Positions 41,915 to 50,636 of a stretch of 64,000 bases of DNA are shown one piece after another (within the stretch, counting starts at the first letter, position 1; every line of letters begins with the position of its first letter). The translations under genes were made by a program, and so were the position numbers. The notes under the pieces are model-generated. The model saw only the letters and a list, made by a program, of their open reading frames with translations. It had not been told where the DNA came from and searched no databases. The stretch comes from Embleya scabrispora (GTDB lineage Bacteria > Actinomycetota > Actinomycetes > Streptomycetales > Streptomycetaceae), in contig NZ_MWQN01000001.1 in the NCBI RefSeq assembly GCF_002024165.1, forward strand, positions 1-64,000, read 5' to 3'.

Positions 41915-43078
41915 GTGAGTGGGGAATCGATTGGGTACGGTGCCGGCGACATCCGGGTGTTGGAGGGGTGGGAGGCCGTTCGGAAGCGACCCGGGATGTA
42001 TATCGGCTCTACCGGCGAACGCGGCCTGCACCAGTTGGTGTTCGACGTCGCCGACCGGGCGGTGACCGAGGTCCTGACCGGCCGCACGAACCGTGTCGAC
42101 GTCGCTGTCACGCCCGACGGCGGCGTGCGTGTCGCCGACGACGGGCCGGGTATCCCCGTCGAGGACGGCGGGGATACCGGCGGTCCCGGTCTCGAAGCCC
42201 TGCTGACCCGCCAACTCGTGGGGCCGAGGCCCGGTGGCCGCCACGACGTGACGCTCGGCTGGTTCGGCGCGGGGCTCTTCGAGGCCAATGCCCTGTCGAG
42301 TCGGACGACGGCCGAGGTGCGGCGCGAGGGGTTCCGTTGGGTGCAGGAGTACGCGCGCGGCGTCGCGGTCACACCGCTCAGCAACGCGGGGCCGGCATCC
42401 GGGAGCGGGACCACCATCACCTTTTGGCCGGATGCCGAGATCTTCGGCACGGCGCAGTGCTCGTTCGACACTCTGGCGGAGCGTTTTAGGGAACTGGCTT
42501 TTCTGAACCGGGACTTGGAGATTTCGCTGACGGACCGGCGTCGCCCGGACCAGTCGCGGTCGGAGCGGTTCCGGTCCCCGGGCGGAGCGCGGGACTTCGT
42601 CGCCTTCCTCGACGCACAGGCGGCGGCGCCCGTTCACCCGGACGTCATCGGCTTCGACCGCGAGGACCCGCGCATGGCCGGGACGATGGAGGTGGCGTTG
42701 CGGTGGCGTGACTCCGGTATGGAGCGGCTCCGCAGTTTCGCCAACAGCAGGCCCACATCCGGCGGCACCCACGAGGCGGGCCTGCGCGACGGGATGGCCG
42801 ACGTAATCAACGCGTACGCGCGCAAACGGCGGCTGCTGAGGGCCACGGACCCCGATCTCGGCGCGGACCGCATCGGCGAGGGCCTGACGGCGGTCGTGTC
42901 GGTGAAACTGGACCGCCCGGAATTCCAGGGCTCCACACGCGAAGTGCTGGGCAACCCCGAAGTAGCCACCTGCGTCCGGCAGGCCGTCCGGGAACATCTG
43001 GGCACCTGGCTGGAGGAGCACCCGGAGTCGGCCACGGCCGTGATCGACCGGATCGTCCGGAGTGGCCGCCGGGACTGA
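41915..43078 (+). CDS. GyrB-like GHKL protein without TOPRIM domain, probable pseudoenzyme
   Basis: 387 aa from GTG, with GGAGGGG six bases upstream. It aligns with the N-terminal ATPase half of GyrB: VLEGWEAVRKRPGMYIGSTGERGLHQLVF, ADDGPGIPVEDGG, GWFGAGLFEANALS, GTTITFWPDAEIF, and the transducer part ending EFQGSTREVLGN. Key residues are changed: FEVVDN (catalytic Glu, Mg-binding Asn) reads FDVADR; the GLHGVG loop reads GWFGAG; the QTK switch Lys is STR. The whole TOPRIM/DNA-cleavage half is missing. ATP hydrolysis is probably lost; it might bind gyrase, DNA or a gyrase inhibitor (inference). It stands alone, on the opposite strand to GPLRFGM copy 4. Confidence 0.85.
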   Translation: MSGESIGYGAGDIRVLEGWEAVRKRPGMYIGSTGERGLHQLVFDVADRAVTEVLTGRTNRVDVAVTPDGGVRVADDGPGIPVEDGGDTGGPGLEALLTRQLVGPRPGGRHDVTLGWFGAGLFEANALSSRTTAEVRREGFRWVQEYARGVAVTPLSNAGPASGSGTTITFWPDAEIFGTAQCSFDTLAERFRELAFLNRDLEISLTDRRRPDQSRSERFRSPGGARDFVAFLDAQAAAPVHPDVIGFDREDPRMAGTMEVALRWRDSGMERLRSFANSRPTSGGTHEAGLRDGMADVINAYARKRRLLRATDPDLGADRIGEGLTAVVSVKLDRPEFQGSTREVLGNPEVATCVRQAVREHLGTWLEEHPESATAVIDRIVRSGRRD

Positions 43079-43124
43079 CCGGCAACGGACCACCGCGCCT
43101 GATCCCGCGTCCGGGACCGAAGGA

Positions 43125-43436
43125 GCGGCCGTCGGCACACGGACACCCGGCCGGGCGATCGCCTTGTCCTTCTTCTTCGCGATCAGCGCGAACGAGGGGA
43201 TCGTCTTCCAGGCCGCGTGCTTCGCGGGCTGCCCGCATCCCTCGATGGCGATCGGCCGCTGCGAGGCGGCCATCGCCGCGGCGGTCTTCGCAGGGACGTC
43301 GGCGGCGAACGCGCCGTGAACCAGCACCACGGTCGGCTTGGGCGCCGTGGTGCTCGGACGCGGGGGACGGGGCCACGGAGGCTATCGTGGCGGCGAGCGC
43401 GGCGGCGGTGCCGAGGGCGTGCTTGGGGGCGTTCAT
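43125..43436 (-). pseudogene. secreted alpha/beta-hydrolase with internal deletion
   Basis: From ATG 43436 a signal peptide is readable (MNAPKHALGTAAALAATIA...). After a one-base shift comes PTVVLVHGAFA, the first strand and oxyanion loop of an alpha/beta-hydrolase, followed at once by ADVPAKTAAAMAASQRP...AAWKTIPSFALIAKKKDKAI, which belongs near the C-terminus of such enzymes. About 110 residues in between, including the nucleophile elbow, are missing. The gene cannot make an active enzyme. Confidence 0.65.
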
Positions 43437-43501
43437 GGGGTGTCCTCCATGGAGTCGGGTGCGGCGAGTGGCCGCGGTGCGAGCACCGGGCGGGGTGTGT
43501 G

Positions 43502-44021
43502 CCGCACTCCGGAGGCCGGCCGCGTGACCCGGCGATCGAGGAGGCCATCCTGCGGGCGACCCGCGCCCGCCTGGCCTCGGACGGGGTACTCGCGTACGAC
43601 CGTCGCCGATGCCGGCGTCACCCGCCCGACCCTGTACCGGCGCCGGCCCGGCAAGCACGAGCTCGTCGCGGACGCCATCCGCTACGGCCTGCGCGAACAG
43701 CGCGACGCCCATCCGCCGCTCGACACGGACGCGATGACCCCGCGCGAGGCGTTCACCGAAGCCGTCCGCCGCCTGGATCCGCGCCACCACAACCCGCGCG
43801 CCGTGCAGCTGCACGGCAACTTCATGGGTGAGGCCGAACGCGAACCGGATCTGTTCACCCTTATCCGTGACGACGGCAACCGGCCCCGGTGCGACGAACT
43901 CCTGGACACGCTGCGACGCCTCCAGAACCGCGGCGCCGTCCGCGCCGACGTCGATCTGGTCACCTCCGGCCCGAGGCAAGCGGCGACGTTGACCGCATAC
44001 GCGTCGGGGCAGCCTCCCGTC
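43502..44021 (+). pseudogene. TetR-family regulator, frameshifted, damaged HTH
   Basis: The N-terminus reads GGRPRDPAIEEAILRATRARLASDG in one frame and continues in the next frame as YSRTTVADAGVTRPTLYRRRPGKHELVADAIRYGL. The shift is explained by one extra G in GGGG at 43583-43586. The turn has also lost four residues compared with the usual TVADVAARAGVTRPTLYRRW. The ligand-binding part (FTEAVRRLDPRHHNPRAVQLHGNF...) is good up to about DVDLVTS and then decays. With no stop, the frame runs on into the TspO gene. Confidence 0.7.
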
Positions 44022-44573
44022 ATGAGACTTCTCCGAAACGGTGACTCCGCCCGGGCGGCGGTGAGCGTGCGCCCGTACGTCGCGGCGGCGATGGCCGTGG
44101 CGGCGACCGCGGTGATCGGGGCACGCGCGGTCGACCCCGACGACGCCTGGTACCGCCGTCTGGACAAGCCCCCGTGGCAGCCGCCCGGCTGGGCCTTCGG
44201 CGCCGTGTGGACCCCGGTGTACGCGAGCGTGGCCGCCGCAGGAGGGCGGGCCCTTCGCCGCACCGGCGGAGCGCCCCGCACCGCACTGGCCGCCGGCCTG
44301 GCAACGAACCTGGCCTTGAACGCCGCCTGGAATTGGATGTTCTTCCGCCTGCGCAGCCCCATCGCGGGCCTGGTCGGCACCCTCGCGCTCGACGCGTCGA
44401 ACGCGCACCTGATCCGACTCACCGCACGGGCCGACCCCACCGCCGCCGCGCTCCTGGCCCCCTACACCGCCTGGTGCGCGTTCGCCACCGTCCTGAACGC
44501 GGACATCGCACGGCGCAACACACGCGCGCCACGCCGCCGGAACCTCCACCGGTCGAGCGTGCCGTCGCAATAG
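44022..44573 (+). CDS. tspO: TspO/MBR family membrane protein
   Basis: 183 aa if started at ATG 44022 (MRLLRNGDSARAA). Five membrane helices and the TspO signatures are visible: YRRLDKPPWQPPGWAFGAVWTPVYA, LNAAWNWMFFRLRSP and APYTAWCAFATVLNADIARRN. TspO proteins bind porphyrins and other hydrophobic ligands and act in stress or tetrapyrrole handling. The same frame is open upstream through the TetR remnant, so a TetR-TspO read-through protein is formally possible; lack of a good ribosome site before 44022 leaves the start uncertain. Confidence 0.85.
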   Translation: MRLLRNGDSARAAVSVRPYVAAAMAVAATAVIGARAVDPDDAWYRRLDKPPWQPPGWAFGAVWTPVYASVAAAGGRALRRTGGAPRTALAAGLATNLALNAAWNWMFFRLRSPIAGLVGTLALDASNAHLIRLTARADPTAAALLAPYTAWCAFATVLNADIARRNTRAPRRRNLHRSSVPSQ

Positions 44574-44743
44574 GGCCGGTCCCCGCCGAACAGGCTCGTC
44601 GGCCACGCGGCCGGCATGCGTGTTGTGCGGTTCCGGGCCGTTCTCGTTCGTCGCGCGGTCCTTCGAAGGAGGGGAAGGACCGGTTGCCGGCGGCCGGGCC
44701 CATCCCCTCGCGCCGGCCTGGCTCCCCCTGTCGGGCAGCCGGT

Positions 44744-46735
44744 TCAGTCCCGGGTCCAGCCGGGTCCGTCTCCGCGCTCGACCAAGTCCCAGGCGTGGGC
44801 GAACAGTTCGGGTAGGGTCAGCCGCCAGGTGAGGTCGCCCCAGATGTGTTTGCGGCCGTGCAGCGGTATGCCGAGCAGGTCCGCCTTCCACGTCTCCATC
44901 GGCCACTGCGGCTTGTGGGCCTTGGCCCAGACGCAGGGGAGGAAGAGTTCGCGGCCGGCGTGCGGCCGTTTGCCGGTGATCACCACGCCGGCCGCCACGA
45001 GTGCGGCGGCGGCCTGTCGGTGGCGGGCGATGTTCCAGCCGTTCCACCGGCGGACCCGGCGATCGGCCGGCCGTGGCAGCGCGAGCAGTTGCAGGTACAG
45101 CGCGGCGGCGTCGGCGCTCACTCCGAGCGCCTGCTCGACGCGCGTGACGGTCTCGGGGGCACTGAGCGCGGGATTGCTCTCGTACCCGCCCACCGGCAGC
45201 GTGTCGTCGGCGACCCGCTCCAGCACGCGTGTGCACCAGTCGCCGCGCAGCACGTCCACGGCGTGGCGAACGGCCGATGGCTCGGGGACGACCTCGCGCA
45301 GCAACGCCGAACGCTCGTCGTCCCCGTAGTGGGCGGGACGGAAATGCACGCGTGCGGCGGTGCGCGAAGAGCGCTCGGTGGGTTCCTCGATGGTGGCGAC
45401 GGTCAATCCGTCGTCGAAACTCGCCGCGGTGAGCGGGACCGGGCCCGCGTACGGCCGTTTGCCGAACGCACCCCGCAGCCGATCGAGGTCCCGGTGGAGG
45501 TACGGGGTGTGATCGGCGGGCAACAGCAGTCGCGGATGGTCGAGTCGGGCGCGCAACGCGGCCACGGTCGCGGGCAGCCCGGCGCGGACGGGATCCCCGG
45601 CGGGCAGCTCGGCGTAGACGACGGGCAGCGTCCCGGCCATCACGACCAGAAACCTCTTGAAGCGGAGGTGGTTTTCGTCCTCGCCGCTGCAGCGCACTCC
45701 GTCGACAGCCTCCGTCAGCCACGTGTCGTGGTCCCGGCCGGCCAGGGGGTGCGTCTGCGGGGACAGGAAGGCGGAGCAGACATCCGCTGCCGATATGGCC
45801 CAGTCGACGGGGGCGAGTTCGGCCACCACGGCCAGGCTCGCCTCGGGGGCCGGGTCCGAGCGGCCGTACCGGGTCCGCCAGGCTGCGCCGATCCGGTCGG
45901 CGAGCACGGTGGGGCCGGCCGGCTCCCACAACTCGGCCGGGTCCTCGGGCAACACCCGCGCGAGCAGATCCAGCCGGTCGAAGTTCCCCGTCCACCCCAA
46001 CTCGTCGTACCCGGCCTCTGTTTCGGCCGGTTTGAGCCCGAGCAACCTGCACTGATCGCGATCGAGTGGTTCCGTGAAACGCATCCCGCCGGCGTCGCCG
46101 ATCAGCAGCAGTGCCGCCCCGGCTCGGGACACGCCGGTCTGCTTGCTCAACCGTCCCGCCGCCCCCGGATCCCAGGCCATGGGCCCGCGTTCGCGTACCA
46201 GCGCGACCAGGCGGCGCAGTTGCTCCCGGTCGCCCCAACCCCGCTCCACCTCGACCCAGCCGGTCGGCTCACCGAACTCGGGCGGATCGGCCTCCCCGAA
46301 ACGCGCCTGGAGCACGACACACCGGTCGCCGTACGGCCGCCCGGTCGCGATGGTGGCGCCCGCCTCGCCGCGCACCGCCCCGGCTTCGGCACGCGCACCA
46401 CCCGTACGCAGCCGGACCGTCGGGTCGGCCAACGGCGTGCCCGCCCACACCTCGAGGAGCCCGAGCAGCGCCTCGCGATGCTCGTCCCGCGTCGAGGCGG
46501 CCGCCGCCCGCAGCGCGACCGCGCCCATGCGGCCGATCAACGCCGTCCAGGACCCGTCGCCCACGACGGGCGGCCCGTCCGACCCGGCCGGAGGGTCCCA
46601 GGTGCCGCAGAGGTAGCCGCCAACCTGTTCGAGGCCCGTCAACGCCTCCGGATGACCGAGTTCGTCGTCGAGGATCAGACCCCGCAACGCGGAGGACAGA
46701 CACGCACTCGGGGAATCCACCTGCCTGGATGTCAT
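44744..46735 (-). CDS. unknown 663-aa protein
   Basis: ATG start (MTSRQVDSPSACLSSALRG) after GGGAT. A mainly helical, soluble protein with strong coding character throughout. Recognisable parts: GWGDREQLRRLVALVRERGPMAWDP, the region KPAETEAGYDELGW, a long helical middle with VHFRPAHYGDDERSALL, and a characteristic C-terminus PELFAHAWDLVERGDGPGW. The C-terminal pattern recalls very large (over 1,000 aa) Streptomyces proteins found with MoxR/VWA genes, so this could be a shortened relative, but no such partners are nearby. Function unknown. Confidence 0.75.
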   Translation of the reverse strand: MTSRQVDSPSACLSSALRGLILDDELGHPEALTGLEQVGGYLCGTWDPPAGSDGPPVVGDGSWTALIGRMGAVALRAAAASTRDEHREALLGLLEVWAGTPLADPTVRLRTGGARAEAGAVRGEAGATIATGRPYGDRCVVLQARFGEADPPEFGEPTGWVEVERGWGDREQLRRLVALVRERGPMAWDPGAAGRLSKQTGVSRAGAALLLIGDAGGMRFTEPLDRDQCRLLGLKPAETEAGYDELGWTGNFDRLDLLARVLPEDPAELWEPAGPTVLADRIGAAWRTRYGRSDPAPEASLAVVAELAPVDWAISAADVCSAFLSPQTHPLAGRDHDTWLTEAVDGVRCSGEDENHLRFKRFLVVMAGTLPVVYAELPAGDPVRAGLPATVAALRARLDHPRLLLPADHTPYLHRDLDRLRGAFGKRPYAGPVPLTAASFDDGLTVATIEEPTERSSRTAARVHFRPAHYGDDERSALLREVVPEPSAVRHAVDVLRGDWCTRVLERVADDTLPVGGYESNPALSAPETVTRVEQALGVSADAAALYLQLLALPRPADRRVRRWNGWNIARHRQAAAALVAAGVVITGKRPHAGRELFLPCVWAKAHKPQWPMETWKADLLGIPLHGRKHIWGDLTWRLTLPELFAHAWDLVERGDGPGWTRD

Positions 46736-46940
46736 GAGACATCCCTACCGTGCCGCACCGACGTCCACGCCGGGACCCCGAGGGTCGCCCGCTCGCCCCG
46801 GGGGCCCGAATTCGGAGCCGGGTAAATCAACGTGGCCCACCCCGTTGTGATGGTGCCCGGCTTCGCCCTGTTCCTCGCCTCCATGGCGGCGGGAACGAAC
46901 CGGCGACGCCGCGTCCGCTTCGGGGAGTCGGTGCCACCGG

Positions 46941-47780
46941 TCATTGCGCCCAGTCGAAGACATCCGATTCGAGGTCGATCTGTGCGTTGCCGCCGCCGAA
47001 GTCGGCGCCGCCGACGCCGTCTTCGAGTTCGAACACGTATGGGGTCAGCCCCTCCGGTACGGCCTGGCAGGGCAACACCGTCCCGCCGAGATGGGAGCGG
47101 CCCATGGCGGCGGTCCAGAACTCCTGCAACTGCGGATCGTTCGAGGACCAGGCCCCGACGTAGTCGCCGTCGTCGTCCTCCGACGGGGCGATGCCGGTGT
47201 TCATGTCGCCGACGCGCTCGCCGATCCAGACCGTGCTTTCGGGAACGCTGTCGTCCCAGGCGTTGCAACCCAGGTTGTCGAAGCGGCCGGTGGGTCGTAT
47301 CTCGGCCGGGGGTGCGATGCGGGGCGCGCCGAACTCCGCCGCGGTGAGCCGGATCAGCGCGTGTGTCCCGCCGATGAAATCCTCCAGGTCCCGTTGATGG
47401 GGATGGCGTGCCGCGGCTGCGGCCGCCAGGGCGACGAAGAACGGATCGCGGGCCTGCTCGGCCGTGAGTGGGGAGCCCCCCAACGCGTCGGCGGCTCCGG
47501 CGACGTCGACGGCCACGTGATCGTCGGCCTGGAAGAAGGCGATCGCAACCAGGCCCGGGCCCTTGCGCCGGTATTCCAGGGGCAGTTCGATCGTGATCAC
47601 GTGCACCATCGGCAGGCCGGTGATCGGGCTCCGAGGCCAACTCGCCGTCCCGATGCCGGGCCCACGACCGCCACACCACCCGGCAACCCGGGCGCCGGGC
47701 AAATCGATGACGCTGCCCGCCCCCGGTCGCGCCCGCAGCGCATCCGCCGACTCCCCGAAACCCGAATCGTATGCCCGCAC
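46941..47780 (-). CDS. unknown 279-aa protein, YwqG/DUF1963-like pattern
   Basis: The start is uncertain: ATG 47780, or a later one near VHVITIELPLEYRRKGPG. The core has strands and acidic loops: LVAIAFFQADDHVAVDV, DPFFVALAAAAAARHPHQR, a helix near GTHALIRLTAAEFG, and a C-terminus VPEGLTPYVFELEDGVGG...FGGGNAQIDLESDVFDW. The Trp/Asp-rich ending with a Gly-rich loop resembles YwqG-type proteins of unknown function. Soluble, no motif for catalysis. Confidence 0.6.
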   Translation of the reverse strand: MRAYDSGFGESADALRARPGAGSVIDLPGARVAGWCGGRGPGIGTASWPRSPITGLPMVHVITIELPLEYRRKGPGLVAIAFFQADDHVAVDVAGAADALGGSPLTAEQARDPFFVALAAAAAARHPHQRDLEDFIGGTHALIRLTAAEFGAPRIAPPAEIRPTGRFDNLGCNAWDDSVPESTVWIGERVGDMNTGIAPSEDDDGDYVGAWSSNDPQLQEFWTAAMGRSHLGGTVLPCQAVPEGLTPYVFELEDGVGGADFGGGNAQIDLESDVFDWAQ

Positions 47781-48083
47781 TTCGCCTCCATTCGACGATG
47801 GCCGTGTGGAACCTACGCGAGAGCGCCGACAGGACGACAGACGAAGAACAAAGGACGAAGGACGAAGAGGCCGATGGATGCCTACGGGAACCGAGGGCCG
47901 CCGTGCGTCACTCCGCTACCCGCGACGGTGACCGCGGCGATGGGCCGATCATTCCCACCGCGAATGCCGGGGCGAAAGCCCGCGCAACGCAGGCGTCCGC
48001 CGCGCGCTCTCGGGGTCGACCCGCGCCGCCCTCGACCGGTGGTTCCGTGGTCCCCGGCCGCCGGAAGCGGTGGTTTCGAGCGA
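47781..48083. other. 300-base gap, nothing recognised
   Basis: No coding-like frame. Contains a purine-rich run (GAAGAACAAAGGACGAAGGACGAAGA) at about 47842-47870 with a repeated AAGGACGA unit, of no known role. Confidence 0.35.
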
Positions 48084-49304
48084 TCAATGCTCCGGACCGC
48101 GAAGGGCGCCAATGGGCGAACCCTGATCGGGACGGGCGCGGGCGGCCCGCCGGCTCGTCCACCACAGGGTGCCCGCGGCGAGGGCGGCGAGGATCGACAG
48201 GGACCGGCCCGGGGCGAGTACGGGTTCGGCCGCCGCGAGCACGAACGGAACGGCGAAGCCGAGGTAGGTGACCGCCTGGTAGACGGCGGTCAGCCCGGCC
48301 AACTCGTCGGCGGCGGCGATGCGTTGCACCTCGGCGAAGCCGGCCACCTGACAGCAGCCGTAGCCCGCACCGAGCACCGCCGCCGCCGCGAGCACCAGAG
48401 CCGGCTCGGTACTCGCCGCAGCCGTCGCGGCGGCGAGTACGCCCAGGGCCACGAGGGTGAGCGAGACCCGGATCGGCCGGCCGGCGCCGGCTTGCTCCAG
48501 GCGACGGGCCAGTGGCTGCACGGCGATCCCCGCGCCCGCGGTCAATCCGGCGTTGCCGGCGCTGAACACGACGGCGTGGCCGGCCACCCGGTCGGCGACC
48601 AGTCCCGGCAGGTAGGACAGCGCGATCGACGCGGACGCGAACACCCAGGGGGCCAGGGGCAGGACCACGGTACGAAAGCGATGGTCGTGGGTGCCGGTCG
48701 GCCGCAGTTGCCGCCACAGACCGCCGGCGGGTCGGGCGTGTCGGATCTCGGGGGTGCGCAGCGCCGCGCCGATCGCGGCCGCGGTCAGGGCCAGGTGCGG
48801 GAGGTAGGGCACCACGGTGGGTGCGGGGGCCCACTGGGCCAGGACGCCGGCCACGAGGGGGCCGGCCGCGAAGCCGACGGTCATCGCCACGGTCGCCCGG
48901 CGGGGGCCGCGTCGGGCACCGGTCGGCGATCCCGCGGCGGACAACTCCTTGATCCAGGCCGCGCCGGAGGCAAAGGCCGCACCACTGGCCACGCCCGCGA
49001 TCAGCCGGCCGGCGTAGAGGCCGCCGCAGGTGCCGGCGCTCAGCAAAGTGGTGGCGAGCAGGGACGTGGCCAGCGCGAGCAGGGCGACCCGGCGGCGGCC
49101 GTGGCGGTCCGAAATGGGGCCGCCGAGCAGGAGGCCCGGGACGAGACCGAGGGCGTACAGGCCGAAGAGCGCCTGAAGGGTGGCTGTGGAGAGGTCGAGG
49201 CGGTCCCGGTAGAGGAGCAGCAGCGGAACGAACTGGTTCGCGCCCCAGCCGACCGCCGCCACCGCGAGCGCGGCGCCCCACCAGGCACGGGGTGTCGTAG
49301 TCAC
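48084..49304 (-). CDS. MFS transporter
   Basis: 406 aa with 12 hydrophobic segments. The cytoplasmic loop between helices 2 and 3 has the MFS signature (GGPISDRHGRRRVALLA), and helix 4-5 has GRLIAGVASGAAFASGAAWIKEL. Many drug-efflux carriers look like this, but the substrate cannot be told. It is divergent from a GlxA-type regulator only 71 bases away, which probably controls it. Confidence 0.9.
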   Translation of the reverse strand: MTTTPRAWWGAALAVAAVGWGANQFVPLLLLYRDRLDLSTATLQALFGLYALGLVPGLLLGGPISDRHGRRRVALLALATSLLATTLLSAGTCGGLYAGRLIAGVASGAAFASGAAWIKELSAAGSPTGARRGPRRATVAMTVGFAAGPLVAGVLAQWAPAPTVVPYLPHLALTAAAIGAALRTPEIRHARPAGGLWRQLRPTGTHDHRFRTVVLPLAPWVFASASIALSYLPGLVADRVAGHAVVFSAGNAGLTAGAGIAVQPLARRLEQAGAGRPIRVSLTLVALGVLAAATAAASTEPALVLAAAAVLGAGYGCCQVAGFAEVQRIAAADELAGLTAVYQAVTYLGFAVPFVLAAAEPVLAPGRSLSILAALAAGTLWWTSRRAARARPDQGSPIGALRGPEH

Positions 49305-49375
49305 GGCATCCAGCGTGGTGTCGAAGGACGGCGATCACGAGTGACGGGAACGACAGCGTGCGTACACTTTGCGCC

Positions 49376-50404
49376 ATGGCCACTGTTGCCCTCGCCGTGA
49401 CCGAGGGCGTCACCATCTTCGAAGTCGCGCTGCCGTGCGAGGTGTTCGGCGTGAACCGGTCGGACATCGTCGATCCCTGGTACGACTTCACCGTCTGCGC
49501 GCCGGGCGCGGTGCGCTTCGGCGACTGGTTCCGGACCGACACCGCCCACGGTCTGGATGCGCTGGTCGCCGCCGACACCGTGGTGGTGCCGGCCTGTCGC
49601 AGCGTGCACACCGAGCCGCCGCCCGATCTGGTCGACGCGGTCCGGGCCGCGCACGAGGCCGGCGCGCGGGTGGCCTCGATCTGCTCGGGGGCGTTCATAC
49701 TGGCCGAGGCGGGGCTGCTGGACGGGCGGCGGGCCACCACGCACTGGATGCATGCGGCGCAACTGGCCGCCCGATACCCCCGGGTCCGGGTCGACCCGGA
49801 CGTGCTGTACATCGACGATGGCAGCATCCTGACCTCGGCCGGCAAGGCGGCCGGTCTCGACCTGTGCCTGCACATCGTCCGGACCGACCACGGCGCCGCC
49901 GCCGCCAACGCACTCGCCCGGCGCCTCGTGGTCCCCCCGCATCGCCCGGGCGGGCAGGCCCAGTTCGTCACCGCGCCGGTGCCCTCCGACGGCGACCACC
50001 GCCTCGCCGAACTGCTCGACTGGATCCTCGCCAACCTCGAACGACCTCTGGCGGTAAGGGATTTGGCCCGCCGGGCGAACGTGAGCACGCGCACCCTCGA
50101 TCGGCGCTTCCACGCGGTGACCGGCACCACTCCGCTGCGCTGGCTGCTGAACCAGCGCATCCGCCGGGCCCAGGAACTGCTCGAGATGACCGACGACAGC
50201 GTGGAGCGGATCGCGGTGCGGACGGGGATGGGGACGGCGACCACGCTGCGCCGGCACTTCAATCGGACGGTGGGCGTGCCGCCGGACGCCTACCGACGCA
50301 CGTTCCGCGGGGACGCGCGGCAGGACGGCGGCCGACCGGCCGATGCCGTGACTTGGAATGGCTCCCCGGTCCAAGGTGTCCGTCTTCCGGCTGAAGCCAC
50401 CTGA
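49376..50404 (+). CDS. GlxA-type regulator (DJ-1/PfpI domain plus AraC HTH)
   Basis: 342 aa from ATG (MATVALAVTEGVTIFEVALPCEVFG). N-terminal DJ-1/PfpI-like domain to residue about 190, with the nucleophile-elbow region ASICSGAFILAEAGLLDGRRATTHW. C-terminal AraC domain (residues about 215-310): AVRDLARRANVSTRTLDRRFHAVTG and ERIAVRTGMGTATTLRRHFNRTVGV. Divergent from the MFS gene, its likely target. A longer GTG start is possible, but DJ-1 begins exactly at this Met. Confidence 0.9.
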   Translation: MATVALAVTEGVTIFEVALPCEVFGVNRSDIVDPWYDFTVCAPGAVRFGDWFRTDTAHGLDALVAADTVVVPACRSVHTEPPPDLVDAVRAAHEAGARVASICSGAFILAEAGLLDGRRATTHWMHAAQLAARYPRVRVDPDVLYIDDGSILTSAGKAAGLDLCLHIVRTDHGAAAANALARRLVVPPHRPGGQAQFVTAPVPSDGDHRLAELLDWILANLERPLAVRDLARRANVSTRTLDRRFHAVTGTTPLRWLLNQRIRRAQELLEMTDDSVERIAVRTGMGTATTLRRHFNRTVGVPPDAYRRTFRGDARQDGGRPADAVTWNGSPVQGVRLPAEAT

Positions 50405-50636
50405 CGGAGCGGAGCCACCGCATCCTGTCCGGTGCGCCACGGGCGGGATCGGCGGGGCGGATCGGGGACCGAAGCGGCTTCGTATCCGGTACGGAACACA
50501 AACAGGGTACGCAACGGTCGCCCCGAGGGTTTTGCCGCGCGCTCCCGTCCTCGCCCCGAGGGATTGCCCAGGCCCGGGGTCTACCGACAACCGTCGGTCG
50601 CCACCGGATCGAAGCCGGTGTTCCCCGCGACGAAGG

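Noticed and set aside
42807-46238. A very long open frame (over 1,100 codons) on the minus strand
   Set aside because: Arg/Gly/Pro-rich translation without domains; it lies antisense or out of frame to the GyrB-like, TspO and 663-aa genes and is a GC-rich shadow.
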